A stretch of 64,000 nt of DNA from Callaeas wilsoni (lineage: Eukaryota; Chordata; Aves; Passeriformes; Callaeidae), in NCBI GenBank assembly GCA_013398955.1, contig VWPU01000963.1:1-64000 (forward strand). The letters are read 5' to 3'. How positions within the stretch are numbered: the stretch's first letter is position 1; every line of letters starts with the position of its first letter. Position numbers and translations under genes: made by a program. Below, piece after piece: positions 10,431 through 21,770 of the stretch. Under the pieces are notes generated by a model. That model worked only from the letters and a program-made list of their open reading frames with translations. It was not told where the DNA came from and searched no databases.

Positions 10431-11916
10431 GAGGAAACAACATGCACCTTTTAAACAGGAAAACGTCTGACAAATGACTGTTGGAGGAGCATAAGGAACA
10501 CTTGACTATGAAATTGCCAAAATGCAATTTTTTTTCCCTCGAGTGGTATACTTTACTGCAATCTGTGATTGCTGCTTCTATAGAAACCTTGATGTCTGAT
10601 TTTGATTACTGTGAAGTTAAAATAGTATGCAATATATTTGACAATATTGGTTCAATTATAGGATTCTTTTTTCCAAATCTAAACAGTTTACCATAAATTC
10701 CTGTCTGTCTGTAATGTTGCAGTGCCAAACTGAACCTTTGCACTACGTTTCTGTAGCTGAAACTTCTTGCTTCACTTTATCTTGAAAGTCTTGAGGAATT
10801 TGTTCTTAACAGCTAGTGAAAGACAGAGGGGGTTCACATTCAGAAATGAAGATCTCTTTCCATGGATAGCCTGTAATATCTGCATGAAATTTATGGGTTA
10901 CAGGTGAACTTCGATGCGATAAGTAACTGATATATGCCTGTTAACACAGTATATCATTCTTCTGACTCACATTACAGGTGAGGAAACGCAATGCAGGTTC
11001 CACAGGTTATTGCCATAGCCTTTCATTTGTCTGTGGTGCGTGCCCAGTATCACAGAACTGGAGGCTGAGTCTGGAAACTATTTGCCATTCTTCCCCCGGT
11101 ACACCCAGCATACATGTTTGTTTTTGAATTTAGGTGAACTGTGGGCAGATTCTGAAACTACTTGTGTTTAAAACAGGATACAGTTCAGGTCATTCTTGTA
11201 CAATCCTTGAAGCTGATTTGTGTTGATAGGAAAAACAACTTAGGGAGTTTATATTGCAAAATTTAATTCTGCTGAAGTAAATCAGCCACTACTGTATAGT
11301 GTCATAAACCCCTCCATTACCAATGTTACTCTTGGTGGTCCTTGCCCACACCCTGCTCTTTTGGCAGGGATCAGCAGAGCTGTATTTTAGATACTGATGG
11401 AGCCCTCATTGCTGTTACTGTGTCCAGGCAACCATAAATGCATTTGTCCTTGTAGCAGTTTTCTGAGTTAGAGAAATGCTGTTACCCCTGTTTGACAGGT
11501 GCCTGTGCACAGACAGCCTGATAGGACAGCGAGCTGAAATAGGCTGTGTGCTGATCAGTTCCTTTCTTAAAAAGGATTTTAGTGTGTGACCCATATTTGG
11601 GGGCATACGTGGAATTTTCTCTTGGCTTTGCAGCTCCCTTTTAAGACCACGAGCTAGAAGAAGTGCAAGAAGGCAGAAAGCAGATTTCAAGAGGACACTG
11701 CTAACCTGTGCGTGCAGTGAGTTTGGCATGGGATGTCTCCACTTTGTTTTCCCCTTCTGTCTTTGTTGATGATATTTAAATGTATTTGTTTTCCTTTTTT
11801 GTCTTTAACTACTATTTTTTAAGTCTTCCATGAAAGGTTTATAAGACTTGTTACAGTCACCTAGGGAGGCTGGAGTTGGTCCAAAGAACACATAGATGTT
11901 TAGACAAGTTTTTGTT

Positions 11917-11922
11917 AATAAA
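11917..11922 (+). terminator. INSIG2: Candidate INSIG2 poly(A) signal
   Basis: AATAAA is followed within 10-30 bases by a G/T-containing stretch (AGTGTGAATGCATTGT). It is the first good signal after the stop codon and would give a 3' UTR of about 1.5 kb. Confidence 0.4.
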
Positions 11923-12082
11923 AGTGTGAATGCATTGTACATGAAGCTCGAACTAGGCAACTTTTTCAGTCTTACCTGCTTACCTCCAAGTCTGAAGAGT
12001 GTGGAATGAGCACTTCCAAAAGCATTGTAACAAAAGATGGGGTCACTAAAGGAAAATTTCTTGAATGGGGAATTGTAGGAAT

Positions 12083-12088
12083 AATAAA
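12083..12088 (+). terminator. INSIG2: Candidate INSIG2 poly(A) signal
   Basis: AATAAA with G/T-rich bases downstream (AAGTGGTGTATG about 8-20 nt later). It is an alternative end about 170 nt after the previous candidate. Confidence 0.3.
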
Positions 12089-12846
12089 TCAGCAAGTGGT
12101 GTATGAAGAGCTTGGTTCTGCAGCTCCACAGAGTGTTATCACCTGCAGCACACTGTCCTGGGGAGATGTTTCAGGAAAGCACCTACAGAGGCACTTTGTT
12201 TTAAGCAGAGGCAGAACGTGTCTAAGTAGATCCCTGACTAGAGATTTTCTCTTAATCAAACCATATGGCAATAAGAAGCATTTTATTAAGAAAATCAAGC
12301 TGGGCATGAATGAAGGGTGAGTTTCTTTAGGCAGGCTCTGGCAATTCACTGAAGAAGGTGTTGGGTGTCTCTCTTACAGTATTCCACCTCATCCACCTCC
12401 TTTACTTCAACAAACGGCTTCAGCTTGGTGGACAGTGTGAGAAGTCCCTCTTGAGTTATCAGGGCATGAGTGGCATAAAAATTCAGATGTTTCTTATCCT
12501 AACTGTAGGGAATAACATGGTACCTCAGTAGCCAGTGTGCTGACTTGGCAAACAGTGTCGTTTCATCATGACCAATGAGTGTGTACAACTGAAGATGGGT
12601 TGTTTTTGTTATTCCCTTGGTGGTAGGACTGCTGTTACCTGCCAGTCTCGATAGTTACACAGAAGCAGCCTCGTGTGTGTTGACATGTGCAGTATGTGAG
12701 AAGTGGTTGTTGTGCGTCTGTGGCACCCACTTTGCAGCACTGTGCACTCAGATTCAGCTACACCTGGTTAGACTGTGCTGTCTGCTGACTTTTAAATTTC
12801 ATTTTGGAAATTTTGAGCATGTTGTGCAAAGGCAGCAATCATCCAA

Positions 12847-12852
12847 AATAAA
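12847..12852 (+). terminator. INSIG2: Candidate INSIG2 poly(A) signal
   Basis: AATAAA is followed by TTTGGGTGG and then a T/G-rich tract (TATATGTGTCTTACTGTTTTT). The downstream element is the best of the set. Confidence 0.35.
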
Positions 12853-13093
12853 TTTGGGTGGAGTCCTTTATTATATGTGTCTTACTGTTTTTATTCTTAC
12901 TTGATTAACATCAATACAGGATGACATCGTGGGTGTCCTGTTGTTTCAAACTGCTGGGGTTTTATGGCTGATGTGTTCAAACCCTGGGAAAGGTTCACGG
13001 TGGGAATGCTGTCACAGCCTTAACTTTAGTGGTGTGGACATGCTGCTACTGTATAGCGTGTAGTTATAACATTAGACTGTCTTAAAAACGTTC

Positions 13094-13099
13094 AATAAA
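13094..13099 (+). terminator. INSIG2: Candidate distal INSIG2 poly(A) signal
   Basis: AATAAA at 13094 in TTCAATAAAGAATGAATAAGG. The downstream sequence is T-rich but not strongly GT-rich. It sets the outer limit used here for the gene. Confidence 0.35.
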
Positions 13100-13120
13100 G
13101 AATGAATAAGGTATATTTTA

Positions 13121-16100
13121 GATACAACTTTAAAAGCACTCTAACTTCTTCACCAGTTAACCCTTGTAAGGTCTATGCTGTTTAAACTGGCAAATTGCTG
13201 TTAAAAGCAAAATGTGCATTAAACACAATTACAACCTTGATTGATAGGTTTCTTCTTTCTTTAAGAAATTATATTGGTATTTAAAATACACTGTATTGCC
13301 TTCTATCAGCAATCTCATAATAATTCTGACCATTTAGCTGGCATATTGGTTGCACATCTCTATAAAAATGGTGAAAAAGAAGTGAAAAAGAATAGATCAA
13401 ATCAGCCATGATTCTATCTTAATTACCGTGCTGAGCAGCCTTGGAAAATCTACCCTTTTGAATCTGCAGTGGGAATAAGATAACTTCACTCACAATACAG
13501 AAAATAGAGATTTAGATATAAATAGCTGCTATGGATATGAAAAAAACCCAAAACACAAATGGCAGGGAAATTCATAATATATTTGTATTTATTAATGTTC
13601 TGGTCTGGATATGAACTCAGTGTTATTCTGGTATTCACAGACTCCATTCATCGTGCCCACCACTGTCTCAAAAGATGTGATAAAGAGAGGTTTGGAAATG
13701 TAATGTAATGGAAAAGCATCCAGGCAGAGGTGAGGAAAGGGTGGGAAGAGGGGTGCATGGGGGCTCGGGGTGTAGCCCAACAGCAGGACAGCACCACAAC
13801 TGAAAGCTGGAAGGAGTGCAGGGAGTGAGTGGGAAAATCCCCCTGTTTGTGTTGGCAACCTGTGGCCCAAAATTCCTAGCTCTGCTATCAAAATGCAGCA
13901 TCCTGGGCATGCCATGTGTCTGACCAGGCAGATTACAGCCAGGGATAGAAATAACCATAATTTTGGACAGTAAGCACTAAGATTAGCCAAAAGCATATGA
14001 GTAAAGGTGTTTTGCTGGAAACTTAACCTCTGCCTTCCATCTGTAGCCTCGGAAAATGGAAATTCCAGGTCCTTCCAACCTGAAGGTGTCGAATGGAAAG
14101 TTACTTGGGTTTTGAGGGAATATTCCAACGGCTGAGCTGTCAGGCTCTTGAAAAATGCATCCTATGCCTCTCATTATAACACAGCTGCTTTAAGCAGCTA
14201 GGAGGAGAGTAAACAAAGAAACTTTTCCTCCTGTACTTCCCTGCTGCCATCTGGCTGGGAGCTGCCACGGGGACCTGTGGGCACACACCAGTCCTCCCTT
14301 TTTTCCTTTCCTGGTTCGTAAGGAAGGAACATAATTCCACCAGCCGCATCACCTCGGACATTTTTGCATATGCTTTCTACATTTTGGAGCAGTTACTGAT
14401 AATTCCTGATGGCAGTGGGTGAGCAGAACCTGTGGAAGTGATGTTAGAGATGAGATCAGTGCTCATGAAAGTACGTGCACAGCTGGGCAGAGGGAATGCG
14501 TGCCTCGCTGTGGGAATAGCTATCTAATGCTGTTAGTTCTGATGCCAGTACTAAATGCAAAGCATGCGTAATTTTGCAGCTTAATGTTCAGCACTGAACA
14601 GTAAATGAAAGGTCAGTCCAACATGTTAACTGTCATGGAATAGTAAACACTCCTTTAATTGCTTCAGGCAGCTAGCTTGGATTTTTGGTGTGTCTGTTGT
14701 CGTGTTTTGAGCAGCATGGTCCAGAGCCTTGTCCTGATTACCTCCCCCCAGTCAAATGACAAAGCCTCAAATTAAAGGATAAACTTTATGCCTGGGCTTT
14801 TCAGGCAGTTTGCCTGAAATACTGGGAGTTGGTGCTTTGAATGTTTAAAAGCCGTGCTTGGGAAGAAGTAGGGGTTATTTCTTGATCTGATCAGAGCTGA
14901 AATCCAGGTTGAAACGTAGTTTGGCATTTTCTTGAGGTTTTCCTTTCTTGTTCTTTGGTTTTGAAGCACAGAATTTCAGTAGCTCCTGTTGCACATCCAC
15001 ACTTTTTTAGCCTGCTCAGCACTGTAGCAGATAGAAGGCAATATATAGGAACAAAAAGGAATGTGAAGCAAATGAGTGGCTACTAATTTTCTTCAGGCCA
15101 AGCTGGTTGAGAGTTTTGTGTCCAGTGTGTCCTGTACATCTGTGTCAGATGCACAACCTGCAGCATTGCCAGACTGAGGTTCATAGGATTCACTTTCTGT
15201 ACAGGCAGCAGTTCTGCCTTGTCTTTGTCAAACATCCCTGCAGGAGGCGACCTGTTGTACTGTAGTTCTGCAGGGATATGTGCACACATTGCAGAGCATT
15301 TGCAGTGGCAAGGTCCACAGGTGTAGCCATAAGATCTGCTTTCTATGACTTTGTTGGTAGAAATCCTAAAATTGTGTCTTTGAAGCAAATACGGCAAAAT
15401 ATTCATTGAAGGAAAAATCTGTATTTATAAATGTCACCGTCTGAATTCATGATGTAGTTTTGCTGTTTCTATTCTCTGATTAGTTCAGTGTACGTCTTGT
15501 AACCAACATTTAGATATTTAATAGTTTTTGGTAATGAAACCTCAAAGCAAGATTCGTTTGGGGAAAATTATTGGGGAAAAATGTTTGCACTAAAAAGAAA
15601 GCTGTGAAGGACAGCACTGCACCTTAATTTCCCATATAGCAATTATGCAAGGAGAACCTCCAGCATTTTCCATGATGTTGCAAGAAAGAAAAGGACAGTA
15701 AGTGATCGTTCTGATTGTACCCCAGGTTTCAAAACAAGGGTAAGGGGAGTCTTACAGATGCATTTGTATTGACTTGTTCTGGTCTCAGCTGTTCTCCAAA
15801 GGCATCACCTCATTGGCAATGATCGCCAGAACACGTTTTGGCTCATCTTCTTTTTCTCTATCCCAACTGTTCCAGTTGTTTTCTCAGTGACTAGGGATGC
15901 CCAGGGTAAGCCTAGCTATGCCACCAGAGGATTTTTATGGGGATATGGCTTTAGCAACTTCTTGCTTAGATTGACACATTCCATTTGAACTCTGTGAGAA
16001 ACTGCTGGTCTGACCCAGGCCACTGGTTGGTAATGTTGAGGTAAAGTGAGGGATGTGACTCCATGGTGTTCAGGCAGAATGAAAGGATGCTCAGTGCCTG

Positions 16101-19100
16101 TAAGGACATTAAGTGCATGTGTTAATTACAGGGTCCAACAAAGAGCAAAGTTGCCCTTCTCTGCAGACCATCTTTTCTTGTCTTGAGTGGTGAGACACGC
16201 CATCAAGGTGCCAAAGAGAGAAGGATATGCTTTCTTCTTCCTCCTACTCTTCCTTTGCACAAATACATAGGAGCTGGATCTAAGGACAGTTAATCCTGTT
16301 CTTGGAGCCAGGACTATGTATAGGCTGGGTTAGCACTGAAAGACTCCACTGTTTCTTTTTAAAAACAAATGCTTGTTTTGAGCTGCACATCAAGTGCAGT
16401 CATTGCTGAATGAACTGACATGCAAAGCCAAGTTCTCAGCCGGACTGGTGTAACTCCATCGATTTCAGTGGATATGCAGCATTTCATGCTGGTTGGGAAT
16501 TTGGCCCACTGTGTTTGCAAGGGATGAAATTGTTTAGACCTTACTTCTTTTCTCATCTGATACAGGTCAAAAAAATTCCTACATTGTGCAACACGAGAGC
16601 AGCACACTGGAGATTCTGCCTTTCCCTCCTCTCTTTCAGCACTGATGAAAACTCATCATCCTCTGTGATTTGCAATGTGTGCTTTTTATATGAGATATCA
16701 GCTCTTCAGGAGAATCAGATCTGGCAGAGCAAATTAATAATGATGCAAATACAAAATGTTGGCTGCTGATGAGCTTGTTGTCATAAATGCTTGCCACAAT
16801 CCTTTTTTTTTTTTTTCTGTCCAGTATTTTGCTTGTAGGAAATTCAGCTGAGGCTTTGTGTTGGACCTGTGCCTGCTCTGATTAAACTGGGGAGAGAGAA
16901 ATAATACTGCTTTGTGTGGTTTCAGACTCCTCTTACCAACCAGTTTCCTCAAATCAGTGTATTGAGCTAAAATGGTGCTGGAGTAGTGGCTTGAAGAAGA
17001 TGAACTGGAAGATCCTGAAGACTGATGGTTTAAGGACATGAATCGATGAGGGGATGTATCCACTGTGGGGAGAGTGGTTTAAGAAGCATTAGACACGTAG
17101 TGTTGCATAGGTAATAAGTGTAGAGATGCAGTGTTAAGAAATAATGAAGCTGGTAGAAAGGACGGTATGTACCTGTTCTGGAAATGTTTTTCTTGCCAGA
17201 TTAGTTCTGCAGACTTTGATCGTTGCGCTGGTCCAGGGGATGAACTTTGGGACAGTGAAGAGCAGCAAGATGGGGGGTCACTTGATAAGCTGGCTGGATA
17301 CAAAAGGCAATTCAGTTTAGATGTCAGGTCAAAATGCCCAGCTCAAAGACAAATACCAGTGGTATTTGTATAGTACACACACGGGCTTTTTGATTTTTTT
17401 TTAAAAACGTAAATTTGCAAAGGAAAATCACCTTTAAGTACCAAAAGACAAAGAAAGGTATGACAGGTTGCTTTTGTATTAAACAGTTAACCTCAGTGGG
17501 AGTAAACTCGAAGGTGTGAGGAAGAGTTGTTTTTCCAGACCCACCCATTCAGGGTGCTTTTTTGCACCCCAAGTCCCTGGATTTGCAGTGTGATTTGGGA
17601 TGTGAAACCCACTGGGTTGCACCACTCTGGATCAGATCACAGGTAAATGAGGATGGCTGTGTTGCTTCCGCAACCTGTGGCTTGACAAATGTGGTCCCTT
17701 AATCTGTTCCCAGGCAATGAAATAAGATTAGTTGGAGCTGGAGTGGTTCCCCCATTGCAAGGTCAGTGCAAAGGGTTGGCCTCTTCTTGTCTGTGGTGTT
17801 TTCTCCTCCTGCCTTCCGCTAGCCTTAGAAGCAGGACACCAGAGGTGCTCTGCAACAGCAAAGGGACCCAGTTGCTACCAGAACCCTCCAGACTTTCAGG
17901 GAAGTTTCAAAGCTATGGGGACAATATGTGCTTTCTGGCATCACCTGAATCAGCTTTTCATGGAATACTTAGGCTTTCATGAACTGTCAGACCCTGATGG
18001 TGATTTCTAAGGTCACAGTAACTAATGAAACCCAGAGGGATGTGGTGAGGTTGGTCACAGAGCTGCTACAGGGCAGATTACAGGATGGGACCTAGGAAGG
18101 GGTCCATGCAACACACTCCTGATGTCTGTCTTGCACAGCTGCTCTGAGGTGCACAATGAGATTTCACTGAAGAAGGCCAGAAACAGGCAAAGGACACTTG
18201 TGGAGACAAATCTTTATGGGATTTGATACCCTACCTGATGCTGACTGATGTTAAAGGGACTTCATGGCTGGGAAGCATGGCTAGAAAAATTGTTCTACTC
18301 TAGTCCAGATAAATGGTGTGGAGTGTCTGGTGTGTGCAATGAAGATGAACATATGTTCATCACTTTGGCATCTCTTAAATTATTAAGGCCTGTTCATTCT
18401 GGTATGTAAAGTTCTTGAAGGCAGTATGTTATCACCATTGCATTGTTCCTCTGAGATGGTCCACAATATTGTTTATCATAAGCATTGTCTCGTCTTGCCA
18501 TTGACTAAAACAGTAACTTCCAACTTATTCTTGCTGTGAGAACAAAGTGTTTTAGATACTAATTTTTCTGCACTTCTTCAGTATCAGGCTTCTCTTCAAC
18601 ACAATGCTACTTTTAATTAATTCAGCTGACCCTTTATTATGATTTCTAATGTAAAGAAAGCTGATTAATGCCGAGGTACAACACCTATTTTAAAAAAAAA
18701 AAGAAGTCTGAATTTATTCTGACAGGCAGTTAACACCTAAAACATATACCTTGGAGCATTTACATATATCCTCAGCTTTTGGGATGTCTTCATCACGCTG
18801 ATGTGCCTGAGGTCTGATGTGAGTTGTTGGATGATGCTGCCTCCGTTCCTGGGAGCAGAACGCAGGTTTTTGGAAGTATGGAGGGTCTGGGCCATGGTGG
18901 GACCTTGAAGGTCTCTGCAAGCAGAAGATGGAGACTTGTCTGCTCTCCTTCTCCCCACTGGTTCAAAGAAACCCACCAAAGCAGTACTCTGAGCCAAGTA
19001 GTAATTGTACACTTTTGATTCACAGTTATCTGAGTGTTGAGGAAAAAAAAGTAGTTTCTTTTCAGCGCCGTCTTGTCAAAATGCCAAATGCTGCTTGTTT

Positions 19101-19360
19101 TTGACATTTTCAGCTACTGTTAAATAATAGTCTTGCTTCTGTCACAGCTAATGTTGACTTGAAGGCAGTTGTGCATTTCTCAACTCAAATGCTAAGCAGA
19201 CAGGCTTGGGTCTTGACAAATATTTTTCTGGGCTTGCCCAGGGCAAGTAAAAATGAGCTTCTAGTTAATCGTTTGTTTTAAAATTCAAATCGGTGAAATA
19301 GGCAATTAAAAAAATGACAATTTTCATCAAAATTTGCAAATTAAACGTCTCTTTGCAGTC
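13121..19360. other. Intergenic, no gene seen
   Basis: Nothing coding is recognised on either strand. Homopolymer tracts: 14 T at 16803-16816 and 11 A near 18691-18701. An open frame of 178 codons on the minus strand at 13592-14128 has no recognisable composition and no splice context, and is taken as chance. No LINE end or LTR was noticed. Confidence 0.6.
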
Positions 19361-20060
19361 AGAGCGGATTCAAGAAACTGCAATAGATAATTGCTATTTG
19401 AAATCAGTGAAGTATCCAGCATTTTAGGGCCATGAGGATTGTGGCTGTTCTGCCTTAGTAAACCTTGATTGATTTGGTAAATAAGCATTTCAACTTCTCT
19501 CTTTAAAATAAATAAGCAATTTTATTGCTTTATTGCTTACCCCTGTATGGGAGGTAAACAAGCTCTCGAGCAGCAACCCTGTAATATCACGAGCCCAAGT
19601 GCCATCTGTCACCGAGAATTCTGTCCCTTTATGCACAATAGCTTCTTATGGCATTAGGTCCATTGTAGGTTAATTGATTAGCAGAGATCCTCCTTTCAGT
19701 TGTTCCTGCTTTTCTTCGCTAAAGGACCGTATCTCTCATCTCCATTTCCTTTTCTCTCTCCCATATTAGCATACTAATCACACTGAACTCCCACTGCTAA
19801 AAAACTCTATCCATTTCATGCTGGGGGAGGGGAGGAGAAATAAGCCGGCTTTTCCTGGGAGATTTGCGGATGCTGTTTTTTATGACGGTTGGAAGGGAGG
19901 AAAAGAAAAGAAGAGGTGGTGGCAGAGGCGAATAATGCACCGCGCGGGCTCTCGTGTGCCAGTGAAAGCTGAGCCTATGGCTGCATAAATATTGAACACG
20001 TTCGAGAGGCACTATTAAAATAAATATCAAAGACAGCGTTGCTCACACATCTGTTTCTCC
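19361..20060. promoter_or_regulatory. AT-rich, homeodomain-motif-dense block, candidate conserved enhancer
   Basis: The block contains TTAATTGATTAG (19670-19681), several AAT/ATT homeodomain cores, and an 8-bp inverted repeat TAAGCAAT / ATTGCTTA (19513-19520 and 19532-19539), without microsatellite decay or mobile-element signature. In vertebrates the interval beside INSIG2 leads toward EN1 and is expected to hold distant developmental enhancers. That is inference; conservation was not tested. Confidence 0.25.
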
Positions 20061-20818
20061 TCAAATTTTGCCACAGCACTCTACATTTGTTTTCTCTCCA
20101 GCTGTTAACACCTGTCTTTCTGTCAGTGGTAATAATGCAGTTTTAGGTGGGCTACAGAGCTGACAGTGACATGAAAGAATTCTCTATTTTTGATGTAAGA
20201 AATTCCTTTTTCAAGATTAAAAAGGGCTCTGTGAACAAAGATATATCCTATGCTAATCCTTCAGAGCAGTGTATAGGGGGTTTGTTGGTGTTTTAGGCTG
20301 GCTTTTTATCAAGCTACATAGAGTTGAGGTTGTATTGCACAGCTGAACTTGAACTAGATGAGACATCCTACAGTGGGCAGCTACTGCTTGCCTTTGTAGT
20401 TCTCGTTTTATTGCTGACATATATTCAGAAGGTTGTGTGTGCATGGTACTCCTCTCTCCATGTGATGCTTGTTATCTAACCTCATCAAAAGTGTATGCTG
20501 TGCATTGATTGCTAGCAGAGAACGCACATCCAGGCGTGATGTCTTCTTTATTTACCCCTCAAATGAGCACACAATGCACAGGGCTGCCTGAGAAAGTGCT
20601 TTATGCCTTTGCTGTAGCCATCAGCAGAAGGGTCGTAAGAAATGCTCAGCTCTCTTGGCATTGAAGATGATGAAACAGATGCTCAAATAATGTAAAATGA
20701 GAGAGCCCATTTCGTGTGCCTTATTACCTAATGCAGAAGAAAAAGCTGTTTATTCCTTTTGGCCTACAGGAACACATCCTGAGATTTAAGGCAGAAGCAT
20801 TGATGAACCACGCCAGAA
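20061..20818. other. Intergenic, nothing recognised
   Basis: Moderate AT content, with no repeat, open frame or motif cluster worth naming. Confidence 0.6.
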
Positions 20819-21216
20819 CTAGCCCACATAAGGCACAGGCTCAAGGTTGCTGACCCCATATTTAGTCCTCATGCCATCTTCTCCTGCAAGGCAGTCCATG
20901 GGTGAAGAAGCTCCCATCCGCTGTGGGCCTGTACATTTCCATCCATAATTCCTACCTGTACCATAATCTGTAGTCCCAAAGAGAAAAATATAGGTGAACG
21001 TTGCAGGTCTTTCAGCACAGGTTGTTTTTGCTGCCTGGATGAAGCTGAGCTGGCAGTTAGGGTTTGTCAAGAAATGCCAGGGTGTGGCATGGCAGGTAGA
21101 TGTCCCCAAGTTTAGTTTGTCTTTGAGTGGTAGGTATGGTTTGGTCAGACACTTCAAAACAACAATAAATTCTTCTTCTCCTTCTGAAGGTCCTACATAA
21201 CGATTTATGGGTGCGT
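20819..21216 (-). other. Long stop-free stretch on the minus strand, unrecognised
   Basis: From 21216 down to the stop at 20819 the minus strand stays open for about 132 codons, with no ATG near its upstream end. Its translation is not low-complexity (for example EEEFIVVLKCLTKPYLPL and a Cys/Trp/Gly-rich part near YGWKCTGPQR) but matches no family I know. In a window of this size a few such stretches are expected by chance. Confidence 0.15.
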
Positions 21217-21439
21217 TATTCTTTCATTAATGAATGAAATGGGTCAATTTTCAAAAATACGAACTTGCATCAGAATTTGCCACCAGGGAACCAAAACCGA
21301 CCATACAGCAAATAGCCCTCAAGGTCAGAAATGACCATCTTTGTTATCTCTTGGAGGATATGGAAGTATGAACCACGGCATGGCCAGCCTGGCCCTGTCA
21401 GCCACCACTTGCAGAGCTTCAGGGCATCAATTAAACAGG

Positions 21440-21770
21440 CAGCTCGGGGCCCACAGGCTCCCCAGGAGCAGCATTCCCGGGAAGGATCCCGGTCCGTGAG
21501 CTGTAATGGTTAACGCCCAGGGGCTGCGGCGTTAGAGGCTGCCCTTGGCACAGTGGCTGCGCTTCCCCACCGCGATTCCTTGTGCAATGCCTGTTTATTC
21601 AGGCCTCACGCAGGGATGAAACATTTGACCCATTGTCCGGGAGCGGGTGGAGGAGAGGAATTTCCCCGAGCGTTCTGTGCTGGCTGCGCTCTTCTGCCAT
21701 TAAAGCAGCGAGGGGGTCGGAGGGCTCATTGTTTTCCAACAGGAGAGGATTTGGGCCGAGGCTGAACGCT
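21440..21770. promoter_or_regulatory. Local GC/CpG-rich block
   Basis: GC content and CpG frequency rise over about 330 bp within AT-rich surroundings (CGCGAT, GGGAGCGGG, GGGGTCGG, several isolated CpGs). It is weaker than the blocks at 1-350 and 49.1-49.4 kb. It may be an enhancer or a weak CpG island. No exon is recognised. Confidence 0.25.

Larger units (their letters stand above)
10431..13120 (+). other. INSIG2: INSIG2 3' UTR (end uncertain)
   Basis: No further splice-consistent coding sequence follows the stop. The region is AT-rich with scattered poly(A) signals at 11917, 12083, 12847 and 13094. The early part (10431-11300) lacks AATAAA, so the shortest likely UTR runs to roughly 11,940 and the longest considered here to roughly 13,120. 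Short open frames at 12006-12320 and 12617-12904 have no recognisable product and lie inside this UTR. Confidence 0.6.

Noticed and set aside
12006..12904. Short open frames downstream of the INSIG2 stop
   Set aside because: INSIG2 is complete at 225 codons and these frames have no family match. They lie in the 3' UTR.
13592..14128. Minus-strand open frame of 178 codons
   Set aside because: No domain, overlapping frames on the same strand are also open, and no splice or promoter context. Treated as chance.
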